Below are positions 25,881-35,223 of a stretch of DNA of 64,000 nt, in pieces. The notes below the pieces were generated by a model, which did no database searches, was not told where the DNA came from, and saw nothing but the letters and a program-made list of their open reading frames with translations. How positions within the stretch are numbered: position 1 is the stretch's first letter; every line of letters starts with the position of its first letter. The DNA is from Collimonas rhizosphaerae (lineage in GTDB: Bacteria; Pseudomonadota; Gammaproteobacteria; Burkholderiales; Burkholderiaceae_D), in the NCBI RefSeq assembly GCF_038896935.1, contig NZ_JBANDC010000009.1, positions 124,001-188,000 on the forward strand, in the 5' to 3' direction. The position numbers and the translations under genes are program-made.

Positions 25881-26260
25881 GCCGATACGGCAGGCAAAAG
25901 CTGAATTCGGCGCAATGCCGCGCTGGCGGCAATCCGCGCAATGACCAGCCAGGATCGATGGCCTGGGGCAGATTCTCGTTATTCAACATCGCTGGTGGAA
26001 TTTTACAAATCCCGTCATACACTGTATGACGATTGCATATATCGCCAAACAAATACCGCTTCGGTTAAATTGTTGGCATCGGCTTTGCCAAAAGCATCCG
26101 GCACCGCTGAATTATTTATTTTTTGTGGCAATTGAAAGACACTGGAAATATATAGAATATTTATCTACAGCAATGTAGCAATAAGATTAATATACTCCTT
26201 GTATTCGCCACAACACCGATGCCGGCCTCCAGCGCTGAAATCACCTAACATATATAAAAT
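25881..26260. other. minE–response regulator intergenic region (380 bases)
   Basis: No convincing gene. The first part is ordinary in base use; from about 26030 it becomes AT-rich (runs such as ATTATTTATTTTTTG at about 26111 and AATATATAGAATATTT near 26147). It should hold the promoter of the following signalling operon, but no clear -35/-10 pair stands out: TTGAAA at 26132–26137 followed 17 bases later by GAATAT is the best. No terminator hairpin for minE was found. Confidence 0.4.
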
Positions 26261-26950
26261 ATGAGAATTGCTGTCCTTGATGACGACCCCAGTCAAACCG
26301 ATCTAGTTTGCCAGGTGCTCACATCCAGTGGGCATATCTGCCATCCATTCCAGAGCGGCAAAGAAATACTGAACCAGCTGCGTCGGGAAAGCTACGACAT
26401 GCTGGTCCTGGATTGGCAGGTTCCTGATCTCAGCGGCCCGGAGGTGTTGCGCTGGGTGAGAGACAAACTTCCCAAAACCATTCCGGTGCTGTTCATCACC
26501 AGCCGTTCCGGCGAGGATGACATTGTCGAAGGCCTGGCCGCCGGCGCCGATGACTACATGATCAAGCCGATCCGCCGCAGCGAACTGGTGGCGCGCGTGC
26601 AAGCCTTGCTGCGGCGCGCCTATCCGATCCAGAATTCGAGCGAACAGATCGTATTTAACGATTACCTGTTTGAAACGCGCTCGGGCCGCCTGACCCTGGC
26701 CGGCAAGCCGATCGAGATCACGCAAAAGGAATTCGACCTGGCGCTGTTGTTTTTTCGCAACCTGGGCCGCCCTCTATCGCGCGCCTATATCCTGGAAGCA
26801 GTCTGGTCGCGCGACGTCGACATTCCTTCCCGTACCATGGATACCCACGTCTCGCGGGTGCGGAGTAAGTTACAATTACGACCAGAAAACGGCTATCGAC
26901 TGGCTCCGGTTTATAGCTACGGTTATCGACTAGAACAACTCACAGGATAA
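26261..26950 (+). CDS. OmpR/PhoB-family response regulator
   Basis: 229 residues. Receiver domain about 1–115: acidic pocket D7–D9 (VLDDDPSQ), phosphoacceptor D51 (LVLDWQVPDLSG), switch Thr/Ser in FITSRSGED and Lys in DYMIKPIRR. A winged-helix DNA-binding domain follows at about 130–228 (EITQKEFDLALLFFRNLGRPLSRAYILEAVW, in two pieces, and TMDTHVSRVRSKL). It lacks an upstream Shine–Dalgarno; ATATATAAAAT directly precedes the ATG. The next two genes encode a LysM–FecR protein and a CHASE2 kinase, the likely cognate partner. Target promoters unknown. Confidence 0.92.
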   Translation: MRIAVLDDDPSQTDLVCQVLTSSGHICHPFQSGKEILNQLRRESYDMLVLDWQVPDLSGPEVLRWVRDKLPKTIPVLFITSRSGEDDIVEGLAAGADDYMIKPIRRSELVARVQALLRRAYPIQNSSEQIVFNDYLFETRSGRLTLAGKPIEITQKEFDLALLFFRNLGRPLSRAYILEAVWSRDVDIPSRTMDTHVSRVRSKLQLRPENGYRLAPVYSYGYRLEQLTG

Positions 26951-26980
26951 GGCGCGTTTCGGTTGCGCTGATAGACAGAT

Positions 26981-28651
26981 ATGCGCACCACACTCACCAA
27001 AATGGCTTTCCTGGCGCTCTGCCTTGCAGGGTCGCCGCTGTTTGCTGCCCCGCCGGCGCTGGATCCGGCCGCGCTGCAGGTGGGTGCAGCGACGATTACC
27101 TATCGCGCGCAGCTTGGCGACACCCTGGGCGTGATCGCCGCACAGCTGACTTCCAGCAAGAACAACTGGGTGCAGCTGGCGAAACTCAACCACATCGACA
27201 ATGACCGCACGATCCCGGTCGGCACCGCCATCATCATTCCCGTGGCGCTGCTGCCGGACGATCCGAGCACGGCCCAGGTAGCAGCCATGTCCGGCAATAT
27301 CGACGCTGTCGCCGCGGATGGCAAGCCGATCGAAATCAACATCGGCACCACATTGAGCGAAGGCGCCATCATCAATACCGGCAGCAACAGCTTCCTGTCG
27401 CTCACCCTGCCTGATCAATCGCATGTCGCCCTGCCGTCCAACAGCCAGGTAAAACTGAGCAAGCTGCGCACTGCACGGTATACCAACAGCCCGCGCACTG
27501 AAATCACGCTGCTGAAAGGCCGGGTCGAATCCAAGGTCTCGCCGCTGGACAAGAACAAAGGCCGTTTCGAAGTCCATTCGCCGCTGGCGGTGGCCGGCGT
27601 GCGCGGCACCGATTTCCGGGTCGACCTGGTCGGCGACAGGGTCATGACCGAAGTGTTGAGCGGCGGTGTCGCGGTGGCGAAGAAAAACCAGGCGCCGGCG
27701 CTGACCCTGCATCCAGGACAAGGTAACGTCACCAACGCCAAAGGAGTCGGCAAGGCGGTCGCGCTGTTGCCGGCGCCGCAGCTCAATGGCGGTCCGCAGC
27801 TGCAGGAACGGCCCACGGTGCGCTTCAGCGTCAGCCCGGTGGTTGGGGCGCGCGGCTATCGCGCGCAAATCGCCACGGATGCCGATACGCGCAATATCGT
27901 CAGCGAGGCCGAATCGGACAACACCGAACTCAAGCTCAACGGGCTTGAGGATGGCAAGTATTTCGTCCGCATCACCGCGCTCGACCAGAGCGGCCTGCAA
28001 GGGATCCCGCACATCACCGCGTTTACATTAAAGGCCCGGCCCGAACCGCCTATCTCGATTGAACCCAAGAACAAATCGCGCGCCGACGATGTGATGTTCA
28101 GCTGGGCCGAAGTCGGCAACGCGCAGGCCTACCATCTGCAAGTCGCCAGCGATGCCGGATTCAAGCAGCTGGTGCTTGACCAGCCAGCCGTGGTTGGGCC
28201 GCAATTCAATGCCGGCAAACTGGCGCTGGGCACTTACTTCTGGCGCGTGGCGACCATCGTCGAGCAAGGCAAGGGCAGCGACCAAGGGCCTTACGGCGAT
28301 CCGCAGCGCTTCAACCTGCTGCCGGCGCTGCAGGTTCCCAAGATAGCCGATGCGGTCGACGGCGACCTGTCATTCCGCTGGAGCGCAGAGCCGGGACAAA
28401 CCTTCGTGGTTGAAATCGGCCGCGACGCCGGCTACTCGGCATTGCTGCTGACACAAACCACGGCGACGCCGGAGATCGTCGTCCCGCGTCCGGACAGCGG
28501 CACTTATTTCATCCGCATCAAGGCGATCGATGCCGACGGTTACATCGGTCCCTTTTCACCCTCGCAAAAAGTGTACATCGGCAGCCGCTGGGTCACCGGC
28601 GACGGTTCGCCCTTGCTCAATGTCGGCGGCCAGACCCAGACCGGATATTAA
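26981..28651 (+). CDS. periplasmic LysM–FecR-domain protein
   Basis: 556 residues. Signal peptide about 1–22 (ending SPLFA). A LysM-like domain at about 39–88 (ITYRAQLGDTLGVIAAQL, ILPVGT-like TIPVGTAIIIP) could bind peptidoglycan. A FecR-type domain follows at about 105–230 (EGAIINTGSNSFLSLTLPD, SPLAVAGVRGTDFRVDL). The C-terminal half has two to three fibronectin-III-like repeats with recurrent FxWxxVxxAxxYxLQVA patterns (MFSWAEVGNAQAYHLQVASD) and GTYFWRVA. It lies between a response regulator and a CHASE2 kinase. A role as wall-associated input for the kinase is inferred from this position; ligand unknown. Confidence 0.88.
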   Translation: MRTTLTKMAFLALCLAGSPLFAAPPALDPAALQVGAATITYRAQLGDTLGVIAAQLTSSKNNWVQLAKLNHIDNDRTIPVGTAIIIPVALLPDDPSTAQVAAMSGNIDAVAADGKPIEINIGTTLSEGAIINTGSNSFLSLTLPDQSHVALPSNSQVKLSKLRTARYTNSPRTEITLLKGRVESKVSPLDKNKGRFEVHSPLAVAGVRGTDFRVDLVGDRVMTEVLSGGVAVAKKNQAPALTLHPGQGNVTNAKGVGKAVALLPAPQLNGGPQLQERPTVRFSVSPVVGARGYRAQIATDADTRNIVSEAESDNTELKLNGLEDGKYFVRITALDQSGLQGIPHITAFTLKARPEPPISIEPKNKSRADDVMFSWAEVGNAQAYHLQVASDAGFKQLVLDQPAVVGPQFNAGKLALGTYFWRVATIVEQGKGSDQGPYGDPQRFNLLPALQVPKIADAVDGDLSFRWSAEPGQTFVVEIGRDAGYSALLLTQTTATPEIVVPRPDSGTYFIRIKAIDADGYIGPFSPSQKVYIGSRWVTGDGSPLLNVGGQTQTGY

Positions 28652-28687
28652 GCCTGCCACGACCATGCATCCTCAAGCCGACTGTTC

Positions 28688-31087
28688 ATGATCAAGCAGG
28701 TCATCCCGCTCATTAAACGCGTGGCGTTTCGCCAATGGATGGCGATCACCGTCCTGATGCTGATCGTGGCCGGCAGCATGGGCTACGTGAACGGCCTCGG
28801 CCGCCTTGACCGGACCTTGTACGACCAGTTCATGCGAGCCGATTCACGGCCGGCGCGCGACGACATCATCATCGTCGCCATCGACGACTACAGCATCAGC
28901 AAGCTGGGCCGCTGGCCCTGGGAACGCAGCCTGCACGCCAAACTGCTGAACCGGATCATGCACGCCAATCCGCTGGCGATCGGGCTCGACGTGATCATGC
29001 CGGAAGCCGAACAGGGACAGTCTCCCGGCCAGCGCGCCGATGACCGCGCGCTGACCAAGGCGCTTGCGGCCAGCAAGCTGACGGTGCTGCCGATCGTCGT
29101 CGCCAGCGCCGGCCCCGGCCTGAAAGCCCTGCCGCCGACGCCGGATTTCCTCAACGCCGCGCGCGACGTCGGCCACATACATCTCGAGCTCGATCCCGAC
29201 GGCGTGGTGCGCAGCGTCTTCCTGCGAGAAGGCCAGGACGACCAATGGTGGCCGCATTTTGCGGTAGCGCTGGCCGGCGTCGCCGGCCAAAGGATCACCG
29301 ATGCCAATGGCAACCTGCCAGGTGCGCGGTTAAGCGAGACGCCGGTTGAGCCCGGCCCGCACAAGACGGACAGCTGGCAGCGCGATTACCAGGTCCAGAT
29401 CCCGTTCGCCGGCGGCAGCGGCCATTTCCGTTCCGTGCCGTACGCCTCGGTATTGCGCGGCGACGTGCCGGACCAGTTTTTCACCGGCAAATATGTATTG
29501 ATCGGCGCCACTGCGCTCGGCATGGCGGATACTTTCCCGACGCCGGTTTCGGGCACCTCCGGCGTCATGCCTGGCATCGAGATCAACGCCAACATCCTGG
29601 CCGGCCTGCTCGACCACAAATCGATCAGCATCGCCCGCCCGCTGCAGACCGCGCTGTTCAGCATCGTCCCGGTCCTGATCGCGCTCTCCAGCTACCTGCT
29701 GTGGACACCGCGCATCTCCTTGCTGATCACCGCCACCCTGATGCTGCTGACGATGGCTGCCAGCTATTTGCTGCTGACGCTGGGAATCTGGATTGCCCCG
29801 ACCGCAGCCTTGATCGCGCTCGCCATCGCTCATCCCATATGGAACTGGATCCGCCTCGAATCGGCGATTTCCTATCTCGGGCAAGAGTTCATGCTGCTGG
29901 ACCAGGAGCCGCATCTGCTCCCTGAAGTAAATACGGAACCGGCGCCGCAGCAAGTGGAAGATTTGCTCGAGCAACGCATCAACGCCATGCGGGTCGCGGC
30001 GCGACGGGTGCGCGATTTGCGCCAGTTCATTTCCGATAGCGTGAACAGCCTGCCGGACGCTACCCTGATCACCACCATCGACGGCCATGTGCTGGTGTCG
30101 AACCAGTTTGCACGGGATTATTTCGCCGCCGCCGGCATACGGAATATCGACGGTGCGCTGCTGCCCTACCTGTTCTCCAACATGAGCACGCCGCAGGCCG
30201 GCAATACCGCGGCCGGCCACGTCTTCAGCTGGTGGGACCTGATCGATCTCGAGCATGTAGCCACCCTCACCAGCGGCACCACGGTGCAAGACCAGCAAGG
30301 GCGCGACCTGCTGATCAAGAGCGGCCCCTGCCACTCCGCGCATCAGGTGCTGACCGGCTGGATCGTCAGCATCGTCGACATCACCATCATCCGCGCCGCC
30401 GAACGCAGCCGGGATGAAACCCTGCGCTTCCTGTCGCACGACATGCGGGCGCCGCAAGCCTCGATCCTGGCTCTGCTCGAACTGCAAGGCAACCCGTCCT
30501 CGGCGCTGCCGCAGAAGGAATTTTTCGCGCGGCTGGAACAGGCGGCGCGCAAGACATTGGGGCTGGCGGACAACTTTGTCCAGCTGGCGCGCGCCGAATC
30601 ATCCGAATACCGGCTGGAAGAAGTGGATTTCCAGGACGTGCTGTATGACGCCGTCGATGAAATGTGGAGCCTCGCCAACAACAAGAAGATCGAGCTGATC
30701 ACGGATATCGAAGGCCAGGAATTCCTGACCAACATCGATCGATCGCTGATGGCGCGCGCACTGTGCAACCTGATTTCCAACGCCATCAGCTACAGCCTGC
30801 CGGATACCCGGATTACCTGCACCTTGCGCCTGAAATACGTGAAATTGCTGCCGCAGGTAGTCTGCCGCATCGCCGACCATGGTTTTGGCATTGCCCCGCA
30901 TGACCAGGCCAGGCTGTTCCAGCGCTACCAACGCGTCAGCGCCCCGGGCCAGCCGCATTCGGACGGCACCGGCCTCGGCCTGGTGTTCGTCAAAACCGTG
31001 GTGGAACGGCATTTCGGCGAGATCTCGCTGGAAAGCACGTTAGGCGAAGGCAGCACTTTTATTGTAACTTTGCCAGCCCTCACCTGA
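28688..31087 (+). CDS. CHASE2-domain membrane histidine kinase
   Basis: 799 residues. TM1 about 14–34, an extracytoplasmic CHASE2 domain about 40–310 (IIIVAIDDYSISKLGRWPW, IGLDVIMPE, YVLIGATALGMADTFPTP), then three TM segments (about 318–340, 344–364, 368–388). A PAS-like region at about 445–570 precedes HisKA with H584 (FLSHDMRAPQASI) and the ATPase domain: N box ALCNLISNAISYS, G1 DHGFGIAP, G2 DGTGLGLVFVK. CHASE2 is an external sensor domain of unknown ligand. It ends a three-gene operon with the LysM–FecR protein and the OmpR-type regulator. An AGCCAAG/CTTGGCT repeat at 31103–31129 follows, without a T tract. Confidence 0.92.
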   Translation: MIKQVIPLIKRVAFRQWMAITVLMLIVAGSMGYVNGLGRLDRTLYDQFMRADSRPARDDIIIVAIDDYSISKLGRWPWERSLHAKLLNRIMHANPLAIGLDVIMPEAEQGQSPGQRADDRALTKALAASKLTVLPIVVASAGPGLKALPPTPDFLNAARDVGHIHLELDPDGVVRSVFLREGQDDQWWPHFAVALAGVAGQRITDANGNLPGARLSETPVEPGPHKTDSWQRDYQVQIPFAGGSGHFRSVPYASVLRGDVPDQFFTGKYVLIGATALGMADTFPTPVSGTSGVMPGIEINANILAGLLDHKSISIARPLQTALFSIVPVLIALSSYLLWTPRISLLITATLMLLTMAASYLLLTLGIWIAPTAALIALAIAHPIWNWIRLESAISYLGQEFMLLDQEPHLLPEVNTEPAPQQVEDLLEQRINAMRVAARRVRDLRQFISDSVNSLPDATLITTIDGHVLVSNQFARDYFAAAGIRNIDGALLPYLFSNMSTPQAGNTAAGHVFSWWDLIDLEHVATLTSGTTVQDQQGRDLLIKSGPCHSAHQVLTGWIVSIVDITIIRAAERSRDETLRFLSHDMRAPQASILALLELQGNPSSALPQKEFFARLEQAARKTLGLADNFVQLARAESSEYRLEEVDFQDVLYDAVDEMWSLANNKKIELITDIEGQEFLTNIDRSLMARALCNLISNAISYSLPDTRITCTLRLKYVKLLPQVVCRIADHGFGIAPHDQARLFQRYQRVSAPGQPHSDGTGLGLVFVKTVVERHFGEISLESTLGEGSTFIVTLPALT

Positions 31088-31198
31088 GCTGCGGCCGGTG
31101 TCAGCCAAGCTGGAATTTCCTCCTTGGCTACAAAGAGTATAATCTTGGGTTAACAATATTGCCCCAGTTCGTTGCCAACCCTGCTGCCAACCGCATCC

Positions 31199-32488
31199 AT
31201 GCACCTGCTAACCGTCGGACTCAACCACACCACCGCGCCCGTTTCCCTGCGCGAAAAGGTGGCTTTCCCGGCTGACCAGATCGGTCAGGCGGTGATGGCG
31301 GCGCGCGCCTGGTTCAGCGGCGGCAATGCAGTGAGCATGTCGGATGAAGCTGCCATCCTGTCGACCTGCAACCGCACCGAGCTTTATGCGGCCGCCAATT
31401 TCGAGCACGGCGTCGACGCCTCGATCGATTCCACCGCACATTTCCTGGCGCATTACCATCAGCTGCCCTACGCTGATTTACGTCCGCATTTGTACACATT
31501 GCCGCAAGATAACGCCGTGCGCCACGCGTTCCGGGTAGCTTCAGGACTCGATTCGATGGTGCTGGGCGAAGCGCAGATCCTTGGCCAGATGAAGGATGCC
31601 GTGCGCCATGCAGAAGCGGCGGGCGGCCTCGGCACTTACCTGCACCAGCTGTTCCAGCGGACCTTCGCGGTCGCCAAGGAAGTGCGCAGCACGACTGAAA
31701 TCGGCGCCCATAGCGTCTCCATGGCTGCCGCCGCGGTGCGCATGTCGGAACGGATTTTCGATACCGTCGCCGGCCAGCATGTGCTGTTCATCGGCGCCGG
31801 CGAAATGATCGAATTGTGCGCCACGCACTTTGCCGCACAAAATCCGAAATCCTTGACGGTCGCCAACCGCACCCTGGAACGCGCCGAATTGCTGGCCCAC
31901 CGCTTTAACGGCCAGGCGATCCGGCTGGCCGACCTGCCGACGCAGCTGGGCAGGTTCGACATCATCGTTTCTTGCACCGCCTCGAGCTTGCCGATCATCG
32001 GCCTCGGCATGGTCGAACGCGCGGTCAAGGCACGGCGCCACAAACCGATGTTCATGCTGGACTTGGCCGTGCCGCGCGATATCGAGACTGAAATCGGCCG
32101 CCTCGACGATATCTTCCTGTACACCGTCGACGACCTCGGTTCAATCGTGCAAACCGGCATGGAAAATCGCCAGGCCGCGGTGGCGCAGGCCGAAGCCATC
32201 ATTGAAACCCGCGTGCAGTCGTTCATGCACTGGGTGGATAACCGGGCGGTGGTGCCGCTGATCCAGGACCTGCAGGAATCGAGCGAAGCCATGCGCCGGC
32301 TGGAGCTGGAGCGCGCCCGCAAGATGCTGGCCAAGGGCGAAGATATCGAAGTGGTCCTGGAAGCGCTCTCCAAAGGCCTGACCGCCAAGTTCATGCACGG
32401 CCCGCAACAAGCTTTGCACAATGCCCAGGGCGACGAACGCGCGCGCCTGGCAGCCCTCCTGCCGCAACTGTTCCGCACCAAGCGTTAG
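31199..32488 (+). CDS. hemA: glutamyl-tRNA reductase
   Basis: 429 residues from ATG 31199 (MHLLTVGLNHTTAPVSLREK). The catalytic Cys lies in AILSTCNRTELY, the NADPH domain in VLFIGAGEMIEL, and the family motif GEAQILGQMKDA is present. HemA reduces Glu-tRNA to glutamate-1-semialdehyde, the committed step of haem synthesis. TATAAT at 31138–31143 is a likely -10 box, without a good -35. hemA–prfA–prmC order is conserved, here with dsbB between prfA and prmC. Confidence 0.97.
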   Translation: MHLLTVGLNHTTAPVSLREKVAFPADQIGQAVMAARAWFSGGNAVSMSDEAAILSTCNRTELYAAANFEHGVDASIDSTAHFLAHYHQLPYADLRPHLYTLPQDNAVRHAFRVASGLDSMVLGEAQILGQMKDAVRHAEAAGGLGTYLHQLFQRTFAVAKEVRSTTEIGAHSVSMAAAAVRMSERIFDTVAGQHVLFIGAGEMIELCATHFAAQNPKSLTVANRTLERAELLAHRFNGQAIRLADLPTQLGRFDIIVSCTASSLPIIGLGMVERAVKARRHKPMFMLDLAVPRDIETEIGRLDDIFLYTVDDLGSIVQTGMENRQAAVAQAEAIIETRVQSFMHWVDNRAVVPLIQDLQESSEAMRRLELERARKMLAKGEDIEVVLEALSKGLTAKFMHGPQQALHNAQGDERARLAALLPQLFRTKR

Positions 32489-32585
32489 CGCACCTGCCCT
32501 CCCGCACGGCCGCGAGCAATCGCGCCGCCCTGCGCACCGCTGCACCCTTCCATTTTTATTCGCCTTGCCCTGACTGAAACCCGCC

Positions 32586-33668
32586 ATGAAACCATCAATG
32601 CTCGCCAAGCTCGACCAACTCGCCAATCGCCTGGTCGAGGTCGGCGACCTGCTGATGCAGGAAGACGCCACCGCCAGCATGGACAGCTATCGCAAGCTGA
32701 CGCGTGAACATGCGGAGCTGGGGCCGCTGGTCGAGCTGTACCAGGCTTATCTGCAAGCCGACGCCGATATCGCCGCGGCGCAGGAAATGCAATCCGACCC
32801 CGACATGAAGGAATTCGCCCAGGATGAGATCGTGGCTGCGAAAGCGCGCATGGAACAGCTGCAGGGCGACCTGCAGAAAATGCTGCTGCCCAAGGATCCT
32901 AACGACGAACGCAATATTTTCCTGGAAATCCGGGCCGGCACCGGCGGCGACGAGTCGGCGCTGTTCGCCGGCGACCTGCTGCGGATGTACACGCGCTTCG
33001 CCGAACGCAACCGCTGGCAGGTCGAAATGGTGTCGGAATCGCCATCGGAAATCGGCGGCTACAAGGAAGTCATCGTGCGCGTGATCGGCTTCGGCGCGTA
33101 CTCCAGGCTCAAGTTCGAATCCGGCGGCCATCGCGTGCAGCGGGTGCCGGCCACCGAAACCCAGGGCCGCATCCATACCTCGGCCTGCACCGTCGCCATC
33201 ATGCCGGAAGCGGATGAAGTCGGCGACGTCGACATCAATCCGGCCGATATCCGCATCGACACCTACCGCGCCTCCGGCGCCGGCGGCCAGCACATCAACA
33301 AGACCGATTCCGCGGTGCGCATCACGCATATGCCGACCGGCATCGTGGTCGAGTGCCAGGATGACCGCAGCCAGCACAAGAACAAGGCGTCGGCCCTGAA
33401 AGTGCTGGCGGCGCGGATCAAGGATGGCCAGCTGCGCGCGCAGCAGTCGCAAGAAGCGGCCACCCGCAAATCGCTGATCGGCTCGGGCGACCGCAGCGAG
33501 CGTATCCGCACCTACAATTTCCCGCAAGGCCGGATGACCGACCACCGCATCAACCTGACCTTGTACAAGCTCGATTTCATCATGGACGGCGACCTGGAAG
33601 AACTGACCAATGCGCTGGCCGCGGAACACCAGGCCGACTTGCTGGCGGCGCTGGGCGACGCGCTCTAA
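32586..33668 (+). CDS. prfA: peptide chain release factor 1
   Basis: 360 residues with the codon-recognition PAT-type motif (here VPATETQGRIHTSA) and the hydrolytic GGQ loop in ASGAGGQHINKTDSAV. RF1 terminates translation at UAA and UAG. The GGQ glutamine is methylated by PrmC, encoded 0.6 kb downstream. Length and motifs are normal. Confidence 0.98.
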   Translation: MKPSMLAKLDQLANRLVEVGDLLMQEDATASMDSYRKLTREHAELGPLVELYQAYLQADADIAAAQEMQSDPDMKEFAQDEIVAAKARMEQLQGDLQKMLLPKDPNDERNIFLEIRAGTGGDESALFAGDLLRMYTRFAERNRWQVEMVSESPSEIGGYKEVIVRVIGFGAYSRLKFESGGHRVQRVPATETQGRIHTSACTVAIMPEADEVGDVDINPADIRIDTYRASGAGGQHINKTDSAVRITHMPTGIVVECQDDRSQHKNKASALKVLAARIKDGQLRAQQSQEAATRKSLIGSGDRSERIRTYNFPQGRMTDHRINLTLYKLDFIMDGDLEELTNALAAEHQADLLAALGDAL

Positions 33669-33774
33669 ATATCTGAAAATCGCATATGCTAACGGCAGGC
33701 GCGGAACCAAGCAGCCCAGGCAGCATCAGACGCACGGCAAATAAGCTCACATCGACTCAACTTCATACCCGAAA

Positions 33775-34263
33775 ATGAAAACATCCAAATCCGTTTTGCT
33801 TGCAGTCGCCTTCATCGCCCTTGCCATCCTGGCCGGTGCATTGTATTTGCAGCACTACCAGGACATGCAGCCTTGCCCGCTGTGCGTGATACAGCGTTAC
33901 GCATTCGCAGCGATCGCGCTGATTTGCCTGATTTGCGCCAGCCTGCCGGCCGGGGCCCAAAAAGCCGGTGCGGGGATCGGCATCCTGGCAGGGCTGGGCG
34001 GCGCCGGCACCGCCATCTGGCATCTGTGGATCATCGCCCATCCCTCGGTCTCATGCGGCCGGGATGCGCTGGAAGCGCCCATGAACGCGCTGCCGCCGGC
34101 CACCTTGCTGCCGTCGGTGTTCAAGGTGGACGCTTATGCGCTCTGCTCGACGCCTTACGACCCTATCCTCGGCCTGTCGATCCCGCAATGGTCGCTAGTG
34201 TGGTTTGTCGTGCTGATAGTGATCCTGGTCGCCACGCTGTTCAAACGCAACAGCCGTTACTGA
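33775..34263 (+). CDS. dsbB: disulphide bond formation protein DsbB
   Basis: 162 residues with four TM helices. The first periplasmic loop has the CPLC redox pair (MQPCPLCVIQRYAF), and the second carries the other pair (VSCGRDALEAP and YALCSTPYDP). DsbB reoxidises DsbA and passes electrons to ubiquinone. Its quinone link agrees with the ubiquinone genes in the window, though the location between prfA and prmC is incidental or an insertion into a conserved order. Confidence 0.93.
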   Translation: MKTSKSVLLAVAFIALAILAGALYLQHYQDMQPCPLCVIQRYAFAAIALICLICASLPAGAQKAGAGIGILAGLGGAGTAIWHLWIIAHPSVSCGRDALEAPMNALPPATLLPSVFKVDAYALCSTPYDPILGLSIPQWSLVWFVVLIVILVATLFKRNSRY

Positions 34264-34276
34264 ACGACGCGACGCG

Positions 34277-35155
34277 ATGGCTGGGATTTCCGACAGGTTT
34301 GCAATAAAAGCGGGCGACAGCATCGCCGCGGTATTGCAGCAAGCGCCGCTCAACCCGCTCGAAAACCGCATCCTGCTGATGCATGCGCTGCAGCTGTCGC
34401 GGATACAGCTGATTACCCAGGACGAACGGGTTATCGATGCGCAGCAGGCACAGCAGCTGTCTGCCTTGTTTCAACGGCGCCTGCTGGGCGAGCCGATCGC
34501 CTACATTGTCGGCCAGCGCGAATTCTACGGCTTGCAGCTCGAAGTCACCCCGGACGTCCTGATCCCTCGCCCTGAAACCGAGCTGCTGGTCGACCTGGCG
34601 TTACAGCATTTGCCCGCTGCCGGCGCCCGGCAGGCGCTAAGCGTGCTGGACCTGGGCACCGGTTCCGGCGCCATTGCCGTCGCCATCGCCCATAGCCGTC
34701 CCGACCTGCAGCTCACTGCGCTGGATGTCAGCGCAGCCGCGCTGGCGGTGGCCAGCCGCAACGCCGCGCGCCATCTGGCGCCGGCCCAGGCGCCGATGCA
34801 GCTATTGCAAAGCAACTGGTATGGCGCGCTGGATCGCCAGCAGTTCGATGTCATCGTCGCCAATCCGCCATATATCGTTGCCGGCGACGGCCATCTCGCG
34901 CAGGGCGACCTGCGCTTCGAGCCGCAGGACGCGCTGACCGACCATGCGGACGGCTTGAGCGCGCTGCGCAGCATCGTCGACGGCGCGGCCGGCCACCTGA
35001 AAGATGGCGGCTGGCTGCTGATGGAACATGGCTACGACCAGGCGCCGGCGGTACGCGGACTGTTGCTGGCGCAGCAGTTTGACGCCGTGCAAAGCTGGCA
35101 GGATATCGCCGGCATAGAACGTGTCAGCGGCGGCAAGCGCCGGGCCCTAAGCTAG
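34277..35155 (+). CDS. prmC: release factor glutamine methyltransferase
   Basis: 292 residues. N-terminal helical domain, then a SAM-binding Rossmann fold (VLDLGTGSGAIAVAIA) and the catalytic NPPY in VIVANPPYIVAGD. It methylates the GGQ glutamine of RF1 and RF2. It begins 13 bases after dsbB, so is in the same transcript. A perfect palindromic terminator follows. An alternative start cannot be excluded because no ribosome site is obvious before ATG 34277. Confidence 0.95.
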   Translation: MAGISDRFAIKAGDSIAAVLQQAPLNPLENRILLMHALQLSRIQLITQDERVIDAQQAQQLSALFQRRLLGEPIAYIVGQREFYGLQLEVTPDVLIPRPETELLVDLALQHLPAAGARQALSVLDLGTGSGAIAVAIAHSRPDLQLTALDVSAAALAVASRNAARHLAPAQAPMQLLQSNWYGALDRQQFDVIVANPPYIVAGDGHLAQGDLRFEPQDALTDHADGLSALRSIVDGAAGHLKDGGWLLMEHGYDQAPAVRGLLLAQQFDAVQSWQDIAGIERVSGGKRRALS

Positions 35156-35173
35156 AACTGCAAACGGAAAACA

Positions 35174-35200
35174 AAAAAACGCGGCATGCCGCGTTTTTTT
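35174..35200. terminator. bidirectional terminator between prmC and aqpZ
   Basis: ACGCGGCATGCCGCGT palindrome flanked by seven A on the left and seven T on the right. Confidence 0.88.
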
Positions 35201-35223
35201 TACATCCGTGCAGGATCAGGGCA

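Noticed and set aside
31103..31129. AGCCAAG/CTTGGCT repeat as a terminator for the CHASE2 kinase
   Set aside because: 13-base loop and no T tract; it may be only a weak hairpin.
34277..35155. prmC as a methyltransferase for haem synthesis (old name hemK)
   Set aside because: NPPY and the prfA context show release-factor glutamine methylation; the haem name is historical.
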